A stretch of 31,812 bases of DNA, taken from positions 1 to 31,812 of the forward strand of contig MCFE01000837.1 in NCBI GenBank assembly GCA_002104905.1. The letters run 5' to 3'. A model generated the notes under the pieces. The model was not told the origin of the DNA. It was given only the letters and a program-made list of their open reading frames with translations, and did not search any database. The stretch is from Basidiobolus meristosporus CBS 931.73 (lineage: Eukaryota > Basidiobolomycota > Basidiobolomycetes > Basidiobolales > Basidiobolaceae). This document shows positions 1 to 10,103 of this stretch, piece by piece. Every line of letters starts with the position of its first letter. The stretch's first letter is position 1. The translations under genes were made by a program, and so were the position numbers.

Positions 1-2575
1 CGGCAGAAAATACTACTTTCAAGCAGAGACGGAGCTGGATATGATGGAGTGGATAACCGCGTTACGCATACCGCACATTGGTAGCATCAACTACAATAGA
101 AGCGCATCCAATGTATGGTTCATGCGATATGCTGTCAAGCTAGGACACAAGAAACTCACCCTTTATCCATTCAGGCCGGGGCGGAGCTGATTAAGTCGGG
201 GACTGTCTATATTCGAGGTAGTTTACTCGTTCTTCTTATTGCATGCTGCTGGAAACTCAAGGTTCCCTAGAGGTGAAGAGCTCCAAGAACCCGCATTGCA
301 CTAAGGACCCCCTCTCCATAACCGGCAATTGGCGACGCATCGTCCTTATTATTCGGTCCAATGGCACTCTGTATCAGTTTGACGAGAACGTAAGTGTCCC
401 TTGTGAAAGCCCATCTTGCATTCATGCAAATCTCATTCCCTTTATTACTGCGTCTTCAGGACAAAACCGTGATTGAAAATATCAAGGTCAAGGAGGTTCA
501 GCGGAACCATATCAGCATGATAGACGAGTCCGCCCTCAAAAAGAAAAACTGCTTCATGTTGAAGTCGAAGCAGAAAACTCATTTTTTCATGACTGATGGA
601 CCAAACGAACGCAACGAATGGATCTCTATACTGAAGACTTTTGCTCAGCCAGAGGTGTTGGGCTATTCCGAGCCCCCCTACTTCTGCTACCGTCTGGATC
701 GTACCTTTTGGATCAGTGTCGTGGAAGGCCGTGGGCTCAGCCAATCGGACCCGTACTGTTATATCGAACTGGACGCAGAACGCAAAGGTAGAACAAGCAC
801 CAAGCCCAAGACGACGAACCCTGTCTGGGTAGAAGACTTCCTCTTTACGTAAGCCGCGTGACTGTTGGGGTAGTGTTAAGGAGCCATTGACTAATGTGTT
901 GTGCTAGGGATCTTCCTGCTCTTCGAAGAGGTGTTGAGGTCATTGTGATGAACAAGAATCGACTCCATAAGGATTCAACTATTGGTAAGTTACGAGTGAG
1001 TAATGCAGCGGAATCCAACCTTCTTTAACGCCATCCACCGATGCTTAGGCAAAGTACACCTTCCTATCTCATTCATACGACGGGGGGAGACTCATGAGGG
1101 GTGGTACCCAATAATGTACGAGTCTAAAGTGTCCGGATACCCTTCGGAGACGGCCGGAGAACTCCACCTTCGATTCAAATATGACGAGGTGGTTGTGTTG
1201 CCTTCTTCAAGCTACGACAGCTTACTCAAGGTAAGTGACCCCTTTTGCCGCATTCTGTTGGCAGCCCACCTAACGAGGTACGGTATAGCTTCTATTGGAC
1301 GTCGAGTCTCGATTGATTTTTGACCTGGTGAATGTCTCCAAGAATCTGGAATGGTTTGCCGAGAACATGATGCGGATCTACGCGGCCAAAAACATGGCGA
1401 TGGAATGGCTTTTGTTTCTTGCCCGCAACGAAGTGGAATCAACCGGTATGCGGATCCGCTAACTGTGACGGCTTACTCCGTTCTCATCCCTCCTTCATTT
1501 AGACGACGCCAACATCCTGTTTCGAGGAAATTCCATTTTCACTAAAGCCATCGATGGCTACATGAAGTTGATCGGACTTCAATATGTGGACGAGGCTATT
1601 GGGGAAATTGTCAGATCCATCTGCGACAACAAGGTGTACGTAGAGGTACCTGCCTGTCTTGCTCTCCCTCATGCTGCCTATGATTAAGGCTTTCCATTCG
1701 ATTAGGTTGACGAGCTCAAGTTGGAACGCTATGAGGATATCCGGGCCCACTGGAAGGTTTTGATTGGATATACTAAGATGCTATGGAAAAGTATCGAGAA
1801 AACTCAAGCCAAATGTCCCAGGTAGATTGTAGCGTCCATTAAAGTCCATTTTGCAGCCAGCTAACTTTCCACTTCCAGTGAGTTGCGTGTATTCTTCTCT
1901 GAATTAAGAGCCATAATCCAAGCCAAGTATTCGGAGCAAAACCAATCGGTTCGCTATACTTGTGTGAGCGGATTCATCTTTCTGCGCCTCTTCTGTCCGG
2001 CGTTACTTAATCCAAAGCAATTCCAACTCGTCAAGGAGCAGCCGGATGCTCGAACTCGTCGCACCCTGACGCTGTTAGCCAAGACCACTCAATCGCTAGC
2101 TAATTTGAGCGACTGCAACCCCAAAGAACCGTACATGGCGCAGATGAACGAGTTTGTCCGCCAGAACTCCGCTACGTTGATGGAATACATCGATTACATT
2201 GCTACTGGACAAACACATAATCCATCCTACCATAAAATTCAAGCTCTGCAGCCACCGGAAACCTTCTTCAAGCCCCCAGAGGTTCCCTATCTTATTGATA
2301 TAGACAAGAAACTCTCCAGCTTTTGTAGCTATGTCGTTCATAATCGGGAGCATTTGGAGGATTTGATTGCAGAAGGAAAGACCGCTTGCTCTCCTAAACT
2401 TCTGAGGAGATTGCTCTTCCATTGTAACGTGGCCGAGGAGAAAACCAGGCTAATTACGGAAGGACGCAACGGACGTTTGGCTAGTAGCATATCTAGTCTG
2501 TCAGATTCCAGCAGCCAACAAACACTTTCCTCACACCGCAGTCAATCCTCCTTCCAATCCAGCTCCTTTGTATAG
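1..2575 (+). CDS. Ras GTPase-activating protein, PH-PH-C2-RasGAP (5' end outside window)
   Basis: This protein should switch off Ras-type GTPases at the membrane by supplying an arginine finger. I read ten exons: 1-112, 175-217, 262-389, 460-848, 908-984, 1049-1230, 1289-1445, 1503-1645, 1706-1821 and 1879-2575. They join in frame into about 680 visible residues. In order there is the end of one PH domain (to about residue 35, with EWITAL in its last helix), a second PH domain (about 45-165, ending NEWISILKTF), a C2 domain (about 177-275, with SDPYCYIEL and NPVWVEDF) and the RasGAP domain. The GAP domain has the finger motif ILFRGNSIFTKA (Arg near 370) and the signature FLRLFCPALLNP (near 482). 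The C-terminus is Ser-rich. Introns are 44-70 nt. The start codon and probably part of the first PH domain lie upstream. A polyadenylation signal AATAAA sits at 2748-2753. The RasGAP call is firm; the in vivo target GTPase is inferred. Confidence 0.93.
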
Positions 2576-2616
2576 CGTTTTCACTCATTCCCCTAGTTTA
2601 AGACACAACTCACTGC

Positions 2617-2682
2617 TCACTATTCACTATTCATTATTCACTATTCACTATTCATTATTCACTATTCACTATTCATTATTTC
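2617..2682. repeat. Simple tandem repeat of CACTATT/CATTATT heptamers
   Basis: The 3' flank of the RasGAP gene contains about nine consecutive 7-nt units alternating between cactatt and cattatt, with a higher-order period near 21 nt. It lies between the stop codon and the AATAAA signal, so it is probably in the 3' UTR. It looks like slippage-prone low-complexity DNA, and no function is implied. Confidence 0.8.
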
Positions 2683-2947
2683 AGTAGTATTTTGTAAAAC
2701 TGATGGAATTTCCATGTCAAAGCATTGTTATCATACTTCATTCTCCTAATAAACGCAGTCCCAATTTTCATCATATCACGTGACTATCCAGTGCGGAAAA
2801 TCCCTCGATAAAAGTATTGTTTGATGTAAAAGCGGCTCTTTCTTTTTCGGAAATCCATCTTTCTACGTGAACAAGGTTTGATATGATCCATCCATCCGTA
2901 GCGTAGGCTTCAATATGTGCACCTAGTAACCACGGTCTTGATTTAGC
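2683..2947. promoter_or_regulatory. Intergenic region: RasGAP 3' end and eL32 promoter
   Basis: This stretch holds the RasGAP polyadenylation signal (2748-2753) and then the eL32 promoter. A palindromic E-box core CACGTG is present at 2777-2782. I see no TATAAATA box, unlike the metabolic genes of the window. A 5' UTR intron ending in the TTTAG just before the eL32 ATG is possible but unproven, because the best upstream donor is not a strong consensus. Confidence 0.45.
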
Positions 2948-3346
2948 ATGGTCTCCTCTACCAACAAGGTCGCTATCATCAAGAAGCGCACTAAGCCCTT
3001 CAAGCGTCATCAATCTGACCGCTACAAGACCGTCAAGGAGTCTTGGAGAAAGCCCAAGGGTATTGATAACCGTGTCCGTCGTAGATTCAAGGGCCAAATC
3101 CCCATGCCCAAGATCGGTTATGGATCCAACCAGAAAACCCGCCACCTTATGCCCAACGGTTTCAAGAAGTTCGTTGTCTCCAGTGTCAAGGAGTTGGAGG
3201 TCTTGTTGATGCAAAACCGTACCTACGCTGCCGAAGTTGCCCACAACGTCAGCTCTAAGAACCGTATTGCCATTGTTGAACGCGCTCAACAATTGAACGT
3301 GAAGGTTACCAACGCCAACGCTCGTCTTCGCACCCAAGAGAACTAA
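2948..3346 (+). CDS. RPL32: 60S ribosomal protein L32 (eL32)
   Basis: This is a structural protein of the large ribosomal subunit. The 132-residue intronless reading frame matches the family's usual length (about 130-135). Family hallmarks are KRHQSDRY (about residues 19-26), [18 protein letters not shown], the stretch [17 protein letters not shown], and the C-terminal [16 protein letters not shown]. The N-terminus ([11 protein letters not shown]) is the variable part of the family, and the ATG is the only one in a suitable place. AATAAA follows at 3413-3418. It is a highly conserved gene and the identification is secure. Confidence 0.98.
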   Translation: MVSSTNKVAIIKKRTKPFKRHQSDRYKTVKESWRKPKGIDNRVRRRFKGQIPMPKIGYGSNQKTRHLMPNGFKKFVVSSVKELEVLLMQNRTYAAEVAHNVSSKNRIAIVERAQQLNVKVTNANARLRTQEN

Positions 3347-3614
3347 GTGTCGAGGGCCGTTGTCAACTATCCTGAACATCCGTGTGAATGTTTCTTCCAT
3401 AAGGCACTCACCAATAAAATCTACCACTAGCATTATGGACTTGATATTGCATATATATTGTCGGATTACTGTTACGGATGGGTTGGAGTGCAGAGCAGGG
3501 TTTATGAGCTGTGTTTCACCATCTTTATGTTTATATATATCCATTTGATCTGGAATGCCACCTTTTTAAGGATTCACTACTTCTGCCTACACAACCCTTC
3601 TACCTACATTAAAC

Positions 3615-5052
3615 ATGACCACTATTGCTGTCACCGCGGGATTTCGCAAAAAGCGGAACTTCAAGAATCTAGAATTAGCGCAATCACTTCTTGTTTGTGA
3701 AAGTACTACCGCCGGAGCTCAATACAGCGGCAACTTATCAGGCGTAGACAGCGGCCAGTTGTATGAGCAGCTGGTCGACCTGGAAATAGGCCTGGAATTC
3801 AACCTGAATTTGCGTCAGGAAGACTTAAAGACCCTTGACGAACTGGGCTCTGGAAACGGTGGCGCAGTGTCTAAAATACTGCATATCCCTACCAAAACAA
3901 TCACGGCAAGAAAGGTGCGATACTTTCCTCACCTCTTCCTTGTTCTTCCAATGGCCGTTAAAACACAGACATATCCCCGTTGTGGACTCCCTCTAGATCG
4001 TCCACATCGAGGCGAAGACGTCGGTAAGAAAGCAGATCATTCGGGAGCTACAAATCCTTCACGACTGCAATTCCCTTTACATCGTATCTTTCTACGGTGC
4101 ATTCATGGATGAAAACGACATGAAAATCTCGATATGTATGGAGTACATAGACAAGGGGTAGGTTCAGATGTTTTATAGCACTTGGTGTGCGCAAGCTCAT
4201 TCCAAGAAGTTCGTTGGATCATTTATACAGAAGAATAGGGCCGATTCCTGAACCAATGATAGGAAGCATCACTTGCTCGGTACGTGATTCCTTTTTTTGT
4301 TGTTGTGAAGCTCACTAACTAGGAGCGTCAAGGTACTTCACGGACTTGCCTACCTCTATGACCATCATCGCATCATTCACCGAGGTAGATGGAATTATTT
4401 ACATTTCTGAGAATCAGTCCAATAAGAGCGCATCAATAGATGTCAAGCTATCGAACAACTTGATTGATTCGGCCAGATCTGTCAAGCTCTGTGATTTTGG
4501 CGTGTCTGGGATTCTTGTAGATTCAATTGCGGAAACCTTTGTGGGGACAAGCTGGTACATGTCGGTATGTTAAGCTTGAGACACACCGTTGACCCGTCCG
4601 GGTGCTAACCTCAACATTATCCCGAGAGAATCACTGGTGCTTCATACAGTGTGAAATCTGATGTATGGAGCTTAGGCGTCTCTTTGTTGGAGCTGAGCCA
4701 AGAGAAATTCCCGTTCCCACAACTATCGGTGTTCGAGCTGCTGCAATGTATCGTTGACGAGGATTTGCCGACTCTTCCGATGGCAATGTTTCCTACTGAT
4801 TTTCTTGATATGGTCAACTTATGGTTAGGATTTATTGCTTCCACCTCTGCTCTGTATTCTGGCTGATCTATCTTAGTTTGACCAAGGATCCCGAGGCTCG
4901 ACCCACACCCAGGCAGATCATGGTGAGGCGTTCGATTAGGATTGGCTTGTATCCATGTACTGACCTTCTTTTGCGAACACAAGGGGCATCCCTACGTAAA
5001 GCGAGTCACCAGCAAATATGTCAACTTGGCCAGATGGGTGAATTCTATCTAA
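3615..5052 (+). CDS. MAP kinase kinase (MEK/MKK family, STE7-like dual-specificity kinase)
   Basis: This is a dual-specificity kinase that would phosphorylate a MAP kinase on Thr and Tyr. Exons read as 3615-3914, 3997-4157, 4210-4279, 4333-4384, 4440-4564, 4621 or 4627 to 4823, 4877-4922 and 4984-5052, giving 339-341 residues. Visible motifs are the glycine loop [10 protein letters not shown], the ATP-binding lysine in ITARK (residue 100), NQ-type MEK helix [15 protein letters not shown], the catalytic loop [10 protein letters not shown] (Asp near 195), DFGVSG, and the activation segment [15 protein letters not shown] with the MEK phosphosite region. The C-lobe has VKSDVWSLG and [13 protein letters not shown]. 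The family normally has KPSN where this one has KLSN. The acceptor of the intron starting at 4565 is abnormal: see the finding on the Pro-Glu of the APE motif. Its pathway (cell wall, osmotic or mating) cannot be told from this sequence. Confidence 0.9.
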
Positions 5053-5263
5053 TATGCTGTGTGGTCCCTTGTATCTTTGGCCATTTCTTCGGCTCTTTCT
5101 TTGATAACATCAACACTATAATATAATGCTAATAACCTTGCAGCCTAATCCAATTTGTGCCGCATCTGAATAAATCATGCATATTGCGTTAATCCTGATT
5201 TGTTATTTGTTTGTTTGCATATACATACACCATGTTCCCTAAATTTCCAGCACTCTCTTTAAT

Positions 5264-8137
5264 ATGCTTCTCCCAACATGCTCTTTTACGAGAAGGGAAA
5301 CGAATCCGTGTTATCTGGTACTGAGGAACTGGGTGGTGAAAATAGAACATATCGAGAGTCACGTTTCACTTTCGACGAGTAGTTTAGCTTTGTTAGAAGA
5401 GCAAAAAGATTCAGTTGACTTTGAGTTTCTGCCATGTTTGCTAGTACCAAGTAAGAATCCATCCATCACCCACTCACTGAAGAACCTCGTTCAAATAATA
5501 AATACGCGGATATTCAATCGGAACCTTTGACTTAGCAGCTTTTCCTTTTATCTAATCTAGATATCAACAGAATCATCACTGCTAAAGTGCTATCGGAACT
5601 CGATTCGGGAAGGTAAGTTATCTTTGCATATAGATAAGCCGATAGCTCTCTCAGCAAGACTCAAGTCAGTAACCATGCGATAGTGAATTTGTATATATAC
5701 TAGGGACAGAGCTGAGCCAGGAAATAGAGCGATCTCTGGTTTTATTAAAGATTATCTTTTCTGAGAATGAAACCAGCTACGAAAAATACACCAAAGATCT
5801 AGAACCAAAGTATCCCATTCAAGGTTAGCAAGAAGAATTTCCCGCCAGCTTTGATCTTTGCCTCAACTCAACTTTGTAAAGAGATTGCACTCGCTCACGG
5901 GCCTGTAGTAAGCCTCTTCAGAGCCCATACAGCGTTGGACCATACGGGTGTCTTAGAAGATTTAAATCAGGAAGCCAACCTCGAACTATGGAAGATCACG
6001 AGCGTTAAGGCGATCAGCTTTCCCTTGATTTCCATCCAACCTTTGCGAATCTTCGGGATCACCAATATATACGAAGGAATTGCATTCATTTGCTCGGTAA
6101 AAAACCACGCAGAGGAAAACGAAATACAGTTGAGCTATATCGACATTAGCAATGAGGAAGCGAGCCCCAGACCTTTGGATATCACAATAGATCTGCCCAG
6201 CTATTTGGTGAGCATGATCAGCACCATTCAGATGAGCGGTATCCTGCTGGACGTGGTGGAAGGTACGGGCGTGGGATATGAATTAGATAATACATGGATT
6301 GGCACCAAGGCCGGAGAGATCATGAATCTGAAGTACAACAAGATTGACCAAGTCCAACAGATCCACAGCATTCCGCATCAGATAGAGTTTGCCTGTTTGG
6401 ATTCAGAAGGACTCACCCTCATTGTCGTTACTGGGGACAATACCTACTCGATCGTCAAAGAAAGAGCCTCCCCGAGCACACTGGAATCGGAATCAATTTT
6501 GCTCTTGAATCCTGGCAACCCCGAGTATGACTCGTTGTACTATCTAGATAGTGCCGAGCCCCGATTCAAACTATTTAAAGATCGCCAGCAGGAGCCTACC
6601 GGTAGTGTTGATAGCTCGATTACTAGATTGCTTCAAATCCATTGTTGACATGGCGTTGTTTGATCAGGGCATAGTGATGACGAGAACCTGACAGCGGTAT
6701 ATCATTCCTTGACCACCAGAATGCTTAACGGCGCGGCATCTTTACGTGAGCACGAGAGACTGGTAGGTGCACGATATAGATGATTTGGCGAAGCTGATGA
6801 TAACTGGTCCCTCTTGATTAGTTGAGCCAGAAAACTGCTCTGCTGGATAAATCATCTAAGTTGATAGAGGAATACGCGAGGATAATTGATTCCCGAGGAG
6901 CGGCGCAATGTGAACCGTGCAAGGCCCTACCTGACAGCAGCATGGTGCCACTCTTACCCGAACAATCGTCCAAACCGATGGAACAGCCACATTCCAACTC
7001 GGCCGAATCGGAATGGATCGACATCGTAGACTCAAACATAGTTCAGGACGAGCAATTAGCCCAACTAAATGTTACAATTAGAAATTTGTCAAGGTACTGT
7101 CGAACAACCATTGTCAGCATTTAAACGAGTGCTAATCTTTGTTCCGCCAAACTTGATGCAGTGCATCCATATACGACCCTCACATCATTCCCGTGATACA
7201 AGCCTTCTCTAAGGTGTCCATGCTAAATAGCACCATTCTGAACTCGCCCAGGGAAATGGCAAGCAGCGAGACCAGAGTTCTCTCAGCAATAATCGAGCTA
7301 CCTATGGAGTTGGTGGATACGTGTGACGAGATTTCTGCGATGTTACAGTGGAGAAAGCGAGATATCCGTGCATTTCCAGTAGAGCCAAGCCAGACTCAAC
7401 CTATACATGCCATTCGACCCGGCAATTTGTTCTATGAAGGTTGGTGCTGTCTGCCCCCCAAATTCCTTCTGCTTGGATATTCATGTGTTTTCGGCGGATC
7501 GTAGGCGGCCTTCCGAGCATATTGGACATCGAGCTCGTGTGTACGAACACTCAAGTAGAATACTCTTATTTCGACTCTCTCCCGCATGTATTCGCGGAGC
7601 ATTTACGCTTAAGAGAGTACCGAGAAAGTGTAGGTTGTTTCTCTTCCTTCTTGGCGAAAAATCACTTTTTTAACTTGAGTCAACTAGAATATCGAGTGTG
7701 TATTCTTGCCTCTGGACGAGAAGAAGTTCAGAAATCAAGATGGCTCCTTGGTTTTTATGTTCACCAAAACTGCCACCGACAATTCGCGTAGGATTCTCGT
7801 GAAAGGATTGACTGATCGGAGGATCGTAACTGCAATCAAGAAATTAACCAGAGTATTACCTGATGATATCCTTTGAAGAAATTGGATTCGTGTCCAATTG
7901 TTCACCTGTTGCTTTGAACTTTCCTTAACAATAATACATATCAGGCTCACGATAACTCCGAATATACTCTCCACTCAGGGCGCGAAGTCAGTGGAGCAAT
8001 CTATCATTGCTATGAAAGAGCTGTCTGGAATGCTTAACCGGCCCGAAGACATGAATGCCGACAGCTGGCTAGAAACAAGAAGTGAACTCAAGCGTATCGT
8101 CCAAAATATTCTCTCACAAACCGACGAAACAATGTAG
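5264..8137 (+). CDS. Unrecognised multi-exon protein, beta-rich N-terminal half plus helical middle
   Basis: I do not recognise this gene. The exons I trust run from about 5830 to 6601, then 6668-6762, 6822-7093, 7162-7439, 7505-7629, 7697-7865 and 7938-8137. All of these join in frame. The part from 5264 to about 5830 is clearly coding (for example LVLRNWVVKIEHIESHV and LSQEIERSLVLLKIIF), but its two or three junctions are not settled. The N-terminal half is rich in short hydrophobic strands and one GTKAGEIMNL motif of the kind seen in beta-propeller blades. Residues encoded around 6690-6900 are strongly helical, possibly coiled coil, with an acidic Ser-rich linker after them. The C-terminal region has alternating strand and helix (SLVFMFTKTA, RRIVTAIKKLTRVLPDD). 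Propeller, coiled coil and C-terminal domain is the order found in FANCB/FAAP100-type and BBS-type proteins, but I see no diagnostic motif for either. Its last intron is U12-type. Confidence 0.6.
7866..7937 (+). other. U12-type AT-AC intron (72 nt)
   Basis: The intron begins ATATCCTTT, which is the full consensus of a minor-spliceosome 5' splice site. It contains TTCCTTAAC at 7921-7929, the full U12 branch-site consensus, and ends in AC nine nucleotides after the branch adenosine. Removing it joins GAT-G to AT-ATC in frame (Asp-Ile) and bypasses an in-frame TGA at 7873-7875. The downstream exon then reads RLTITPNILSTQGAKS and continues for 60 codons. No GT-AG alternative that I could find keeps this frame. 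Confidence 0.85.
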
Positions 8138-8499
8138 ATAGCAGAGCATCCATCACCAAACCAACACCTAACCCTACCAGCCTCGCGTAATCCCTCACGC
8201 TCTCCTTGACTACCCCTAGCTATGATGATGACATTCCCTTCTAGGTAACCCTCCCCCCCCCCTTCGCATCCTACCAGATAGCCCCCTTCTCACATGAGAT
8301 AAGATGATTCAATAATTGAAACAATATAGCAATCCCAAGTCATGTTAGAAATACTTTGTGGCTCATTAAAAGCCGGTACCACGCCATTCATTGCTTCTGA
8401 ACTGGGACAACGGCCAATAACAGCTTTCATCCCTAAACCATTACGCACGATCAAATATAAATATTCGCCGCTTTGTTGGGATAATATCATTCCTTGGCC
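8138..8499. promoter_or_regulatory. Carboxypeptidase promoter with TATAAATA box and CCAAT
   Basis: The intergenic stretch contains a TATAAATA box at 8456-8463, 37 bp before the carboxypeptidase ATG, and a CCAAT pentamer at 8414-8418. A run of about ten C residues lies near 8250-8261. No small gene or RNA is visible. Confidence 0.5.
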
Positions 8500-9990
8500 A
8501 TGAAAGAGTGGAAGTTGTCAGTCTTCTTGATTTGTTTGTTCGCGGGATCATGCTGCGCTTATCAGCATGTCCTCCAATCGCCCCAGAGCTTGCTTCTCCA
8601 GTCAGAATCCTCGTTGCTGGATGAGCTAGAGAGTGAGTTTGGGATGACGCCCAAGAGTGAGCAAGTCAAAAGCAATCCATGGATTAGTGTGACCACACAT
8701 GAATCATTAGAAGGCTACTCGCTGCGAGTCAAACAACCACAACTTTGCGACACTTCCGTCAAACAGTACTCCGGCTACCTCGATATCTCGGATGATCGGC
8801 ACTTTTTCTTTTGGTTCTTCGAATCAAGAAACAAGCCCAAAAAGGATCCGATTATTCTCTGGCTCAACGGTGGCCCAGGTTGCTCTTCCTTCACAGGGCT
8901 CTTGATGGAGTTGGGCCCATGCAGGGTCAAGAAGGATGGCTCTGGGACTGAGTTCAACCCCCATTCTTGGAACAGCAATGCCAACGTGATCTTCCTAGAC
9001 CAACCGATGAACGTGGGCTTCTCCCACGGCAGTAAGACGTTTGGCTCGCTAGCAGCAAGCAAGGATGTTTACGCTTTCCTACAGCTATTCTTCAAGCAAT
9101 ATCCGGAGTATTCCGATCAGGAATTCCATGTCTTTGGGGAATCTTACGGAGGACATTACGTCCCCGCGATCGCCAAGACCATCCACGACAACAACAAGAA
9201 AGCCCACGGCAATTTCAAGCCGATCAATCTAAAGAGCATTGGCCTTGGAAACGGCCTCACTGACCCTCTAGTCCAGTACAAATACTATTCCAAGATGGCT
9301 TGCGATAACTCCTATGGCATTCAGGTTCTACCTCAATCGACATGCCGCCAGATGGATCAGTCGTACACACAGTGTGCGAACATGATCAAATCATGCTACA
9401 ATCGACCAAACTCGCTATCTTGCGTCCCACCTACATTCTATTGCAACAAGAACCTCGTTCAGCCCTTCCAGTCATCCGGGTTGAATATATACGACATTCG
9501 TACCAAATGCGAACCTGGTGCGGAGCTATGCTACTCCATCCTTAATGGATTGACCAAATACTTAAATCAGCCCGAGATCAGGTCAGAGCTGGGCGTTGAG
9601 GTTGACGGGTTCAAATCTTGCGACTCGTCCGTGTATTTCGGCTTCCTTTTGGCTGGAGACTGGATGAAGCCGTATCACCTCAACATTCCCGAATTGTTGG
9701 AGGACGGCATTCGAGTTTTGATTTATGCTGGGGATGCGGACTTCATTTGCAATTGGTACGGCAACAAGGCCTGGGCAATGGAGCTGGATTGGAGCGGCAA
9801 GAAGAAGTTCAACAAAGCTAAAGATTCCAACTGGACAGTTAATGGAGAGGCCGCGGGTGAAGTTAGATCCTCGAAAGGACTTACATTCTTGCGCGTGTTC
9901 GGAGCGGGCCACATGGTGCCCTACGACCAACCTGAAAACTCCCTTGCCATGATAAATCGTTGGATAAGGAAATCGAAATCCAAATTCTAG
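8500..9990 (+). CDS. Serine carboxypeptidase, carboxypeptidase Y type (MEROPS S10)
   Basis: This enzyme releases C-terminal amino acids from peptides, most likely in the vacuole. The intronless frame encodes 496 residues from the ATG at 8500; the frame opens two codons earlier but without an ATG. Residues 1 to about 21 form a signal peptide (MKEWKLSVFLICLFAGSCCA). The short propeptide is followed by the S10 fold. Substrate-binding NGGPGCSSFTG and the nucleophile motif GESYGGHYVP (Ser215) are present, as are GDADFICNWYGNKAW (catalytic Asp region, about 412-414) and GAGHMVPYDQP (His471). DQPMNVGFSHG replaces the usual DQPxNVGFSY. The pro-region is shorter than the roughly 90 residues of yeast CPY. 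It is convergent with EFL copy 1, with only 113 bp between the stop codons. AATAAA is at 10017-10022. Confidence 0.95.
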   Translation: MKEWKLSVFLICLFAGSCCAYQHVLQSPQSLLLQSESSLLDELESEFGMTPKSEQVKSNPWISVTTHESLEGYSLRVKQPQLCDTSVKQYSGYLDISDDRHFFFWFFESRNKPKKDPIILWLNGGPGCSSFTGLLMELGPCRVKKDGSGTEFNPHSWNSNANVIFLDQPMNVGFSHGSKTFGSLAASKDVYAFLQLFFKQYPEYSDQEFHVFGESYGGHYVPAIAKTIHDNNKKAHGNFKPINLKSIGLGNGLTDPLVQYKYYSKMACDNSYGIQVLPQSTCRQMDQSYTQCANMIKSCYNRPNSLSCVPPTFYCNKNLVQPFQSSGLNIYDIRTKCEPGAELCYSILNGLTKYLNQPEIRSELGVEVDGFKSCDSSVYFGFLLAGDWMKPYHLNIPELLEDGIRVLIYAGDADFICNWYGNKAWAMELDWSGKKKFNKAKDSNWTVNGEAAGEVRSSKGLTFLRVFGAGHMVPYDQPENSLAMINRWIRKSKSKF

Positions 9991-10103
9991 ATTCGTAGTA
10001 GTAATTCAATCGATAAAATAAACTAGTGTTGTAACTAGAGAGTACTTAGGTGTGGAGAGTTGATATGCTTTATTAACTTAGCTAAGGACTAGCTACGTAT
10101 AAT

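Noticed and set aside
5823-5851. A 25-nt intron in the unrecognised gene (gttagc...gccag)
   Set aside because: Too short for splicing; the frame change here is more likely due to an upstream intron junction that I have not placed correctly.
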